A stretch of DNA of 64,000 nucleotides from contig JAGBIL010000044.1 of the NCBI GenBank assembly GCA_017935025.1, positions 1 through 64,000 on the forward strand, written 5' to 3'. The notes beneath the pieces were generated by a model. The model was not told the origin of the DNA. It did no database searches and saw nothing but the letters and a program-made list of their open reading frames with translations. A program made the translations under genes and the position numbers. Each line of letters starts with the position of its first letter. Position 1 is the stretch's first letter. Of the stretch, positions 26,127 to 34,015 are shown one piece after another. Source of the DNA: Opitutales bacterium. Its GTDB lineage: Bacteria; Verrucomicrobiota; Verrucomicrobiia; Opitutales; UBA953.

Positions 26127-27032
26127 ATGAATAAGTCATTCTTAACTGCAACGGCTCTCTTTTTGGCGGGCTCGCTCTGTGCAAGTGCTACATGGAAGGA
26201 GTCCACAAAGATGCAGAGTACGGAGAAGGTGAAGTATACGTATGAGGAAGAGTCGTCGACCAACTTCCTCGGCACGGCAACTTCGTTTACCGGCATTGAT
26301 ACGACGGGAGTCTCAAATGAGGTTCAGCATCATGTAGCGGGAACAGTCGATTTTACGCGTGACGCTCGTTATCACATCACGTTTGAAGTACAGCACCAAG
26401 GATACAGTTCCGGAGAAACCCCGGCATCTGTGGTCCTCTCCCTTATTAGCACCGGAAATGATATTTCCTTGTTGTTTGGCAATGCGGCGGACACGATGGC
26501 ACGTTTCGGTTGCATTTTGCACAAAGACGTAACCGCGACATTCGCGCAGGAGAATTTTGTCAATAATTCCGCAGGTACTAATTACTGGTCAACGCTACCT
26601 TCCGGCATGGCTTACGGAAACGGAACTTACCAATACGATCTCATTTTTGAAACATTTAGCAATAACTCCATTAATGATAGGATTTATTTTGGCGTAACAA
26701 ACGAAAATACAGGGCGAACGGTTACTTCTCTGGTTCTGAACAGCTCCCATTTGGGCCCAGGAGGACATACCACAACGGTTTTTGATGATATCGGTTTTCA
26801 TCTCGTCGGCAACTCGGGAGGGGCACTCAGCAACCCTGGAGGAAACCCGGGTGCGACGCTTGTTGGAAACAGTACCTATGTTCCACAATCAAAAATGACA
26901 GTTTATACGCGCACGGAAGAAATTATCCCGGAGCCTCCCGCCCCGGATGTTCCTGAGCCGTCAGCCTTCGGCTTGTTGGCGGGCGTGGGTGCGATTGCGC
27001 TTGCTGCGTCGCGCCGCCGCCGCTCCCGTTAA
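26127..27032 (+). CDS. PEP-CTERM domain surface protein (tandem copy 2)
   Basis: A 301-residue paralogue of the preceding gene: signal peptide (MNKSFLTATALFLAGSLCAS), the module DFTRDARYHITFEVQ, then FDDIGFHLVGN and the tail PEPPAPDVPEPSAFGLLAG ending SRRRRSR. The last 35 codons and the flanks are nearly identical to copy 1, whereas the body is strongly diverged. This suggests surface-exposed, selected or recombining sequence. Exported and probably anchored by exosortase processing; function otherwise unknown. Confidence 0.9.
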   Translation: MNKSFLTATALFLAGSLCASATWKESTKMQSTEKVKYTYEEESSTNFLGTATSFTGIDTTGVSNEVQHHVAGTVDFTRDARYHITFEVQHQGYSSGETPASVVLSLISTGNDISLLFGNAADTMARFGCILHKDVTATFAQENFVNNSAGTNYWSTLPSGMAYGNGTYQYDLIFETFSNNSINDRIYFGVTNENTGRTVTSLVLNSSHLGPGGHTTTVFDDIGFHLVGNSGGALSNPGGNPGATLVGNSTYVPQSKMTVYTRTEEIIPEPPAPDVPEPSAFGLLAGVGAIALAASRRRRSR

Positions 27033-27150
27033 TTAAGCGAAATCGGTTTTAGGGTTTGTCGGGTTCCCTTAGAAAAATCCGATTTCATATATAATTGTAG
27101 ATTAATATTAGCGCCCCTGAGAGTTACTCTCGGGGGCGTTTTTTTTTTTG
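27026..27150 (+). terminator. Conserved 3' flank with terminator, tandem copy 2
   Basis: CGCCCCTGAGAG (27112-27123) pairs with CTCTCGGGGGCG (27127-27138), followed by a long T-run. The flank matches the one after copy 1. Confidence 0.88.
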
Positions 27151-27172
27151 TGGGGGGCGGGCTTTTTTTTTT

Positions 27173-27347
27173 GCACGCAGATTCGCGCCGATTAGCGCGG
27201 ATAAGAAGCGCGGGAACGCAAAACCTCTCACGGCATCACGAAGGCACGGAGCCTGATTTGAGGTTGGGAATTGTAAATTCCGTGTGTTCCCGTGGTTAAG
27301 AAACTTCGTGTGTTCCACGGGAGCGACAGGAGTGTCGTGTCTCCCGT
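27173..27347. repeat. Partial leader repeat, copy C, and dispersed hairpin
   Basis: Bases 27173-27230 repeat the first part of the leader (GCACGCAGATTCGCGCC to CTCTCACG), then diverge. A hairpin of the GAGCGACA...TGTCG type lies at 27317-27347. The remaining gap to nuoJ (27348-27462) holds one copy of CGTTCCCGC and no gene. Confidence 0.75.
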
Positions 27348-27462
27348 AAATAAAAACGCTGCGGCTCTATGTCTTTGTGAGAAGTTTTGCGTTCCCGCAG
27401 AGGGGTGTGAATCTTCTTTTTTCTTTCGCTTGCGGGCAGAAAGGTTTACAGTTGAGGCACTT

Positions 27463-28014
27463 ATGGTTGATACTTTGTTCTACCTTTTTGCTACACTGAC
27501 TTTGGTAAGCGCCTCCCTTGTGGTGACGAACCGCAAGCCTGTGAATAGCGTCGTTGCGATGATTGTTACGATTGTCGGCGTGGCGGCGAACCTGTTTCTG
27601 TTAGATGCTCCGTTTTTGGCGACCTTGCTGATTATGGTCTATGCCGGAGCAGTGATCGTGTTGTTCCTTTTCGTCATTATGTTGATGGATCCGGATGTCC
27701 CCGCATTAAAGCGCGGCTGGTTCGGGACGGCCCTTGTCGGCGTAGTGTTTTTCGCGCTTTGTGCGGCGGGAACGGTTTGGCTGTTCGGTTTTTCCGGTGC
27801 GGTTCCCGTGATTTCGGCTCCGACGGAAAATATGCCGGCGGCGCTTGCTTACTCGAATGATGCGACCGCGTTCGGCTGGCCGCTGTTCACGAAGTACGTT
27901 GTTTTGGTCGAAGCGTCTGCGCTTTTGTTGCTTGCGGCGATGGTCGCCGTGTTCATGTTGCATTCGCGTCGTCGCGGGAACGAAGAATCCTGCGGTTGCT
28001 GCTGCAAAAAGTAA
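27463..28014 (+). CDS. nuoJ: NADH-quinone oxidoreductase subunit J
   Basis: A 183-residue protein from the ATG at 27463; an upstream in-frame start at 27292 runs through repeat sequence. Five hydrophobic segments, with ATLLIMVYAGAVIVLFLFVIML in the third, the NuoJ signature around the pi-bulge helix. The last residues are Cys-rich (EESCGCCCKK), which is unusual and unexplained. First of five nuo genes in the usual J-K-L-M-N order; the peripheral-arm genes and nuoA/H are not in the window. Confidence 0.93.
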   Translation: MVDTLFYLFATLTLVSASLVVTNRKPVNSVVAMIVTIVGVAANLFLLDAPFLATLLIMVYAGAVIVLFLFVIMLMDPDVPALKRGWFGTALVGVVFFALCAAGTVWLFGFSGAVPVISAPTENMPAALAYSNDATAFGWPLFTKYVVLVEASALLLLAAMVAVFMLHSRRRGNEESCGCCCKK

Positions 28015-28038
28015 GTAAATTTTTTAGGGAAAAAAGTC

Positions 28039-28338
28039 ATGACTTTATCTCATTTTCTTGTTCTTGCCGGTTTGCTGTTCGGCATCGGGTTGACGGGTGC
28101 CGTGGTGCGCCGCAGCGTGCTCGTCGTTTATATGTCTTTGGAAATGATGCTGACGGCATCGATGCTTGCGCTGGTCGCGTTTTCCAAATACTGCAACCTG
28201 ATGGACGGGGCGGTGTTTTGCTTCTTCATTATTACGATCGCGGCGGCGGAAGTTGCCGTCGGCTTGGCACTGATTGTTTCTCTCTTCCGTAAGCGCAAAA
28301 CGGTGGATTTGGACGATTTGCAATCTCTGAAAAACTAA
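28039..28338 (+). CDS. nuoK: NADH-quinone oxidoreductase subunit K
   Basis: A 99-residue protein with three membrane spans, the standard size. It has the NuoK sequence GIGLTGAVVRRSVLVVYMSLEMMLTASML with the membrane glutamate (SLEMM), and a second Glu in AAAEVAVGLALIVSLFRK. Both acidic residues are known to be part of the proton path. It starts 24 bases after nuoJ, with AGGGAAA upstream. Confidence 0.96.
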   Translation: MTLSHFLVLAGLLFGIGLTGAVVRRSVLVVYMSLEMMLTASMLALVAFSKYCNLMDGAVFCFFIITIAAAEVAVGLALIVSLFRKRKTVDLDDLQSLKN

Positions 28339-28351
28339 AATTTCTTTCGAC

Positions 28352-30271
28352 ATGGATAACGAAACCTTGCTTCGCGTGATTTTGCTCACGCCGCTTGTGG
28401 CGGCTGTCGTCTCGGCGTTTTTCTTTCGTCGTTCCCGCGTGATTGCTCCCGTGATTTCGGTAACGGCCGCGGGCGTAATTCTTTTTGCTTCGCTGGCGCT
28501 TTTGCTCGGACTTGAACCTGCGAATCCGACGGCGAGTGCGACGCTTCCGGGTTTTGCGCTCGGCGGTTTTACCGAGCTTGAAACGATCGGGCTTTCCGTG
28601 GATAAAAACGGGGCGGCGATGCTTTTCGTCGTAACGTTTGTCGCGTTTTGGATCCACGTTTTTTCCGTCGGATATATGGACGACGATAAGGCGCGCGGGC
28701 GTTTCTTTGCGGGCTTGAGCGTGTTTATGTTTTCGATCCTCGGGATCATTCTCGCGAACAATCTTTTCATGACGTTCATTTTCTGGGAACTCGTCGGTTT
28801 CAGCTCCTATATGCTGATCGCGCACTACTGGAATACGGACTACGCGGCGATGGCATCGAAGAAGGCGTTTATTGCGAACCGTGTCGGCGACCTCGGCTTC
28901 CTCGTCGGGATTATCCTTTGTTACGCGCAGTACGGAACGACGAATTTCGCGGAGTTGGAAGCGTTGATTAAGAGCGGCGAAATGACGGTTACGTCGATCG
29001 GGCTTCTGCTGATGTGCGGCTTCCTCGGAAAATCCGCTCAGTTCCCGTTGCACGTTTGGCTGACGGACGCGATGGCGGGACCGACGCCGGTTTCCGCGCT
29101 CATTCACGCGGCGACGATGGTCGCGGCGGGCGTGTTCTTCATGGTGCGTATTTTCTTCCTGCTCACGCCGGAGGTGCTGACGACGATGCTCTGGCTTTGC
29201 GCGGGCATGGCGGCACTCGGCGGGCTTTGTGCTCTCGGGCAGACGGATATTAAAAAGTCCCTTGCGTATTCGACGCTTTCGCACCTCGGATTTATGGGCG
29301 CGGCGATCGGGCTCGGCTTGCCGGAAATCGCTCTGCTCCACATGGCGATGCACGCGTTCTTCAAGGCGACGCTGTTTCTTTGCTCCGGTTCCGTCATTCA
29401 CGCCTGCCACCACGAGCAGGATATGACGAAGATGGGCGGCTTGCTGAAAAAAATGCCGATTACGGCGGCGGCGTTCATCGTTGCCGGACTTTCGATTTGT
29501 GCGTTCCCGTGGATGGCAGGTTGGTATTCCAAGGATATGATTTTGTCCGGCGCGTATTTGGCGGGGAACATTCCCGCATTTGTTGCTCTTGTGGTTGCCG
29601 CAATCGGAACGACGCTTTACACCGGACGTATGTTCGCGATGGTGTTTCTCGGAAACGCTCACGGACACGGCGCGGAACACGCGAAGGAATCTTCGGTTTG
29701 GATGACGCTTCCGCTCATCGTTTTGGGCGTGATTTTCTCGCTCGGTGCCGGCTGGTTTCTCGCGGGAACGAACGGTATTTCCTGGCTCGGAGGAAAAATG
29801 AATGCGCTGTTTCCGACGGTCGCGACGGAAGCGTTTGCGCACGGTTATCACGACTTGCACGACAAGCTCGCGGCGGCGGGATTGGTGGCTCCGATGTTTA
29901 TTCTCGGCGTGGTGATTTTGGTTGTCGGTCTCGGGCTCGCCGTGGTTTTTTACCGTACGGCTACGGGCGAAGACAAGTTGCGCGAATATTCGCCGACGCT
30001 CTACAAGGCGCTTGAATATCGCTACATGGATACGCTCTACGCGTGGTACATCGAAAAAGTTCAACAGCGTTTTGCGATGTTGGTGGCGATGCTCGATACG
30101 GCGTTGGTCAATATGTTGGCAATGCGCGGAGTGGTTGCGGGCGTCCCCGCGATCCTCGGATCGGTTTCCCGCCGCTTTGTCCAAAACGGGAACGGAAGCA
30201 TTTCCGTGTTTTGGATTGCGCTCGGGGCGTTGGCGGTTGCCGCCGCCTTGGTCTCCGGGGTGCTTTCGTAA
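28352..30271 (+). CDS. nuoL: NADH-quinone oxidoreductase subunit L
   Basis: A 639-residue Mrp-antiporter-like subunit. NuoL signatures include FWELVGFSSYMLIAHYWN, KAFIANRVGDLGFLVG, FLGKSAQFPLHVWLTDAMAGPTPVSALIHAATMVAAGVF and HAFFKATLFLCSGSVIHA. The C-terminal 90 residues form the long lateral helix and a final membrane span (YMDTLYAWYIEKVQQRF...). It is one of the three proton-pumping channels of complex I. It starts 13 bases after nuoK without a Shine-Dalgarno. Confidence 0.97.
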   Translation: MDNETLLRVILLTPLVAAVVSAFFFRRSRVIAPVISVTAAGVILFASLALLLGLEPANPTASATLPGFALGGFTELETIGLSVDKNGAAMLFVVTFVAFWIHVFSVGYMDDDKARGRFFAGLSVFMFSILGIILANNLFMTFIFWELVGFSSYMLIAHYWNTDYAAMASKKAFIANRVGDLGFLVGIILCYAQYGTTNFAELEALIKSGEMTVTSIGLLLMCGFLGKSAQFPLHVWLTDAMAGPTPVSALIHAATMVAAGVFFMVRIFFLLTPEVLTTMLWLCAGMAALGGLCALGQTDIKKSLAYSTLSHLGFMGAAIGLGLPEIALLHMAMHAFFKATLFLCSGSVIHACHHEQDMTKMGGLLKKMPITAAAFIVAGLSICAFPWMAGWYSKDMILSGAYLAGNIPAFVALVVAAIGTTLYTGRMFAMVFLGNAHGHGAEHAKESSVWMTLPLIVLGVIFSLGAGWFLAGTNGISWLGGKMNALFPTVATEAFAHGYHDLHDKLAAAGLVAPMFILGVVILVVGLGLAVVFYRTATGEDKLREYSPTLYKALEYRYMDTLYAWYIEKVQQRFAMLVAMLDTALVNMLAMRGVVAGVPAILGSVSRRFVQNGNGSISVFWIALGALAVAAALVSGVLS

Positions 30272-30295
30272 AAATTTTACAGGAAGGTTTTCAAG

Positions 30296-32209
30296 ATGAA
30301 CTGTGGATCCTCTCTCTTGCAAGTTGCCGTTGCCGCGCCGCTCGTCGCCGCGCTGGTGATGGCGTTTTCGAAATGGCTTCCGTGTGCCGCGAAGAAGGCG
30401 GTTGCGGGTGTCGGATTTGTCGTTCCCGCGTTGGCGGCGCTCGCGCTTTGTTACGCGTTCCCGTGCGCGGAAAAAATCGGCGGTTACGCATTTTATTCCT
30501 CGTGCGAAACGATCGGCGTGCCGTCGCTCGGGATTTGGCTTCAATTCGGATTAAACGGTATTTCGCTTCCGCTGTTTCTGATGGCGACAATTGTCGGACT
30601 TGCGGCGGGCTTGCGCGCGATTGCGACAAAGGGAGTTGCCCAGGGCGGACTTTACTACGCGGTAACGCTGGTGATGTTCGGCGGCGTGCTCGGCGTGTTT
30701 TCCGCGATTGACGTTTTCTCCTTCTACATTTTCCACGAATTTGCGCTGATTCCGACCTTCGTTGCTATTTTGCTCTGGGGCGGTTACGCGCGCAAAACGA
30801 CGGCGATTACGATGGCGATTTACCTGACGCTCGGCGCAATGGTTTCGCTCGCCGGGCTGTTCGCTCTCTATTTCGCGGGAGCGGGTGCCGGAGAATACGG
30901 CTTCAGCTTCCTCGGTGTTGCGCAGGCGGTTGCCGGCGGGATTGTGCTCGACGGGAACGTCTCCGTGATTTTTGCACTCTTGCTTTTCGGTTTCGGGATT
31001 CTGGTTTCACTGTTTCCGTTCTATTCCTGGGCACCGGACACTTATTCGGTGGCACCGACTCCGATTTCGATGCTTCACGCCGGGGTGCTGAAAAAATTCG
31101 GTCTTTACGGCTTGATTCAGCTCGGTGCGCTTGCGCTCCCGCTCGGTTTGGCGGATTGGCAGAATTGGATTATCTGGCTTGCGCTCGGTAATATCGTGCT
31201 CATCGGTCTGATTACGATGGTGCAGAAGGACTTGAAACAAATGGTTTCTTACAGCTCTGTGATGCACATGGGGCCGATCTTTCTCGGAATTGCGGCGTTT
31301 GCGATTTCCGGCGGCGATACTGCAGGGCTCGGCGGCGCGGTTGTGCTGATGTTCGCTCACGGGCTTTCGGTCGCGCTTCTGTTCCACCTCGGGCAATCCG
31401 TTTACGATCGCACGGGAACGTACGATATGACGAAAATGGGCGGGCTGACGGCGAAAGCTCCCGTGCTTGCGGCGTTCTTTGTCGCGGCGACGATGGCGAG
31501 CATCGGTCTGCCGGGCTTTGCCAACTTCTGGGGCGAACTCACGATTTTCACTTCGCTGGCGCAAATTCAGCCGACGTGGTTGCTCGGCGCGATTGTGCTT
31601 TCTATCGTAATTTCCGCGATTTACGGACTCCGTGCCGTGGCGAAAATATTCTACGGGAAAAATACCGGGGCAGCGCTTTCGGACGAAGCTTTTGAAAACG
31701 TGCGCGATATCACGACCGCCGAGCGCGTTCCCGCGATTGTTCTTTTCGCGGCGTTGGTCGCCGTCGGTTTCGTGCCGTCTTTGATTACGAAAAACATCGA
31801 TGCGACGCTGAAAGCGGACTTCGCACCCGCGGCAAAGGAACTTTGCGCGGACTGCGATAGCGTTCCTGCAGAAACGGACGTTGATACGATTATCCTCGAA
31901 GGCTCGATTCCGGTCGAAGTTCCCGCCGATAACTGCGAAGCCTGCGGCGGAAATGCGGAACAGGTCGTCCTTGCAAAAAACATTACGGTTTCCGTTGACG
32001 GTGCCGTCGGCAATCCCGGCGATTTTGTTTTGAGCGGCGATGATGCCACCTTGCTCAAAGTTTTGGAGCAGGCGGAAGTGGACGAGGAGGCGACGTTTGT
32101 TGTCGTACTCCGCGTGCGCGCGCGCATTCCCGTGGACATCGAGGAACTCCGTAACGGCGACGTTGACGATATTCCGCTCGAAGACGGCGATAAAATTTCT
32201 GTCGAATAA
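30296..32209 (+). CDS. nuoM: NADH-quinone oxidoreductase subunit M with C-terminal CxxC/SLBB-like extension
   Basis: A 637-residue protein; residues 1 to about 510 are NuoM (14 spans; HEFALIPTFVAILLWGG, FYSWAPDTYSVAPTPISMLHAG, KDLKQMVSYSSVMHMG). About 125 residues follow that NuoM normally lacks. These hold two CxxC pairs (Cys517/520 and Cys547/550). A segment, residues 561-637, then looks like an SLBB beta-grasp domain: VDGAVGNPGDFVL, LLKVLEQA, VPVD-like IPVDIEELRNGD, and IPLEDGDKISV. The frame is continuous and no start follows the NuoM part. By standard NuoM topology the tail would face the periplasm. Function of the tail is unknown. AGGAAGG precedes the start. Confidence 0.95.
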   Translation: MNCGSSLLQVAVAAPLVAALVMAFSKWLPCAAKKAVAGVGFVVPALAALALCYAFPCAEKIGGYAFYSSCETIGVPSLGIWLQFGLNGISLPLFLMATIVGLAAGLRAIATKGVAQGGLYYAVTLVMFGGVLGVFSAIDVFSFYIFHEFALIPTFVAILLWGGYARKTTAITMAIYLTLGAMVSLAGLFALYFAGAGAGEYGFSFLGVAQAVAGGIVLDGNVSVIFALLLFGFGILVSLFPFYSWAPDTYSVAPTPISMLHAGVLKKFGLYGLIQLGALALPLGLADWQNWIIWLALGNIVLIGLITMVQKDLKQMVSYSSVMHMGPIFLGIAAFAISGGDTAGLGGAVVLMFAHGLSVALLFHLGQSVYDRTGTYDMTKMGGLTAKAPVLAAFFVAATMASIGLPGFANFWGELTIFTSLAQIQPTWLLGAIVLSIVISAIYGLRAVAKIFYGKNTGAALSDEAFENVRDITTAERVPAIVLFAALVAVGFVPSLITKNIDATLKADFAPAAKELCADCDSVPAETDVDTIILEGSIPVEVPADNCEACGGNAEQVVLAKNITVSVDGAVGNPGDFVLSGDDATLLKVLEQAEVDEEATFVVVLRVRARIPVDIEELRNGDVDDIPLEDGDKISVE

Positions 32210-32229
32210 CGCAAAACTTTTTTCTGACT

Positions 32230-33786
32230 ATGTTTCAAGGTGCTTCAACAATGGATTCGGTCGTTGAATTTTATAAGGCATGGCAGCCGGATTTGAACAC
32301 GCTCTACACGTGTTTGCCGGAAATTCTGCTCGGCGTGCTTGCGTTGCTCGCATTGGTTTTTGACGTTGCGTGCAAGAGTTGCGCGGCGAAACGTGCGGCG
32401 CGCGGTTTTATCAGCGCGGCGTTGGTGGCGATGTTTATTTGTGCGATCGGCGGGGCGTTCCCGTCGCCTGCTCCGGAAGCGATTATGGCTCCCGGGCTGT
32501 TTTTCTCGTTCGGAAAAATTTCGATTTGGTTGGTGCTGTTTATCGCGTGTGCGTTTTTGGCAATCAATCTTTCCGGAATTGTGCGTTCCCGTGAGGGTAA
32601 TGCGGAAATTTCCGCTCCCGCGACAACGCATCTGATTCTGATTGCGACGGCGGCGGCTTCGTTGCTTTTGAAGGCGACGAATTTCGTGGCGTTTTTCGTG
32701 TTGCTTGAAACGCTTACGGTTTGCCTTTACGCGCTTGTCGGTTCGAATCGCAACAGCGCGTATTCGCTGGAAGCCGGCGTGAAATACCTGATTGCGGGCG
32801 GCATTTCCGGAGGTTTGATGCTTTTCGGCATCGTGTTGCTTTACGGCGGCGCGGCTATGTCCGGCGCTCCCGTGCTTACGGGGGAGCCGCTCAGTTACGG
32901 AACGGTGTTTGTCTTCCTTACGCAAAATCCGGAAAGCCTGCTCGGACTTGCGGGAGCCGGCTTGGTGCTCGCTGGCGTGATGTTTAAGCTCGGCGTGTTC
33001 CCGATGCAGTTCTGGATTCCCGATGTTTACCAGGGAGCGCCTTCGCATATAACGTTCTTCCTCGCGACGGTTTCCAAGGCGACGGGATTTTTCCTCGTGT
33101 TTCCGATGCTTGCCACGTTTAGCCCGATTTGGGGAAAACTTTTGCCGGTCTTGCTCGCGTGCGCGCTGGTTTCTATGGTTTATGCCAACGTGACGGCTCT
33201 CGGTATGCGCAATGTAAAGCGCCTGCTCGGTTTGTCGGGCGTTTCGCACGCGGCGTACCTGATGGTCGGCGTGCTCGGCGCGTGGCAAGTAACATCCTCC
33301 GGAAACGCGGAAATGGCGGCGCCCTGCATTACGTTGGTCATTGCCTACATCGTTGTTTACATTTTGACGATTTATCCGATTTTTTCGGTGATGTCGCGTA
33401 TGCCGCAAACGAACGATGCGTTGCAAAACCTTGATGACTACGAAGGGCTTTCCAAGAATAATCCGTTGCTTGCGGGAACACTGGCGTTCGGTCTCGGTTC
33501 TCTTGCGGGAATTCCGCCGACGGTTGGGTTCATCGCGAAACTCGGGATTTTGTTCGTGCTCTTTCAAGCGGGCTTCTATGGCACGATTGCGGTGATGCTC
33601 GGTTGCGTCGTCGTTAGCATTTACTACTATTTCGGCTGGTTCCGTGCGGCGTTTACGGGCGGAGAAAATGCTCCGGCGAAAACGTATCTTCCGGTCGGGC
33701 TTTGTTCCCGCGTGGTGCTGATTGCGTTTTCCGCGCTGATGGTGCTGGCATCGCTGGGCTACTGGGGCGTGATTCGCGGACTCTGA
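32230..33786 (+). CDS. nuoN: NADH-quinone oxidoreductase subunit N
   Basis: A 518-residue subunit, last of the J-N set. Signatures: YALVGSNRNSAYSLEAGVKY, GVFPMQFWIPDVYQGAPSHITFFLATVSKATGF (lysine in the membrane), RNVKRLLGLSGVSHAAYLMVG and LAGIPPTVGFIAKLGIL. A second ATG at 32251 is possible; the N terminus before it is not conserved. Followed by a terminator at 33813. Confidence 0.96.
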   Translation: MFQGASTMDSVVEFYKAWQPDLNTLYTCLPEILLGVLALLALVFDVACKSCAAKRAARGFISAALVAMFICAIGGAFPSPAPEAIMAPGLFFSFGKISIWLVLFIACAFLAINLSGIVRSREGNAEISAPATTHLILIATAAASLLLKATNFVAFFVLLETLTVCLYALVGSNRNSAYSLEAGVKYLIAGGISGGLMLFGIVLLYGGAAMSGAPVLTGEPLSYGTVFVFLTQNPESLLGLAGAGLVLAGVMFKLGVFPMQFWIPDVYQGAPSHITFFLATVSKATGFFLVFPMLATFSPIWGKLLPVLLACALVSMVYANVTALGMRNVKRLLGLSGVSHAAYLMVGVLGAWQVTSSGNAEMAAPCITLVIAYIVVYILTIYPIFSVMSRMPQTNDALQNLDDYEGLSKNNPLLAGTLAFGLGSLAGIPPTVGFIAKLGILFVLFQAGFYGTIAVMLGCVVVSIYYYFGWFRAAFTGGENAPAKTYLPVGLCSRVVLIAFSALMVLASLGYWGVIRGL

Positions 33787-33812
33787 TTTCCCGCAAAAGT
33801 GCTTAGATGCGA

Positions 33813-33842
33813 AAAAGCTCTCCGAAAAAGGGGAGCTTTTTT
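33813..33842 (+). terminator. Terminator of the nuo gene set
   Basis: AAAAGCTCTCC (33813-33823) and GGGGAGCTTTT (33830-33840) with a GAAAAA loop and six T. This one does not use the GCGGGAACG motif. Confidence 0.85.
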
Positions 33843-34015
33843 GTCGTTCCGCTTCCGGAATATCGGGCGAGAAAAAAACAATGCCCGTTTTCAAAAAATC
33901 CGTATTGTCCGGCTTTTTGCATTGTCGCGGGAACGTTTTGTCTGTTTAATTCCCGTAAAATTCGTGGGAACCCCCATTCCTGCGGTCTCATTAATTTCCC
34001 CCAACGATTTCCAAA

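Noticed and set aside
28232-30544. Very long open frame (770 codons) opposite nuoL and nuoM, and similar ones opposite argS (10112-12043), the TPR gene (35174-37516) and ppdK (52084-53745)
   Set aside because: They are antisense to clear genes, rich in Arg/His/Asp-type codons from GC-rich complements, and have no recognisable domains.
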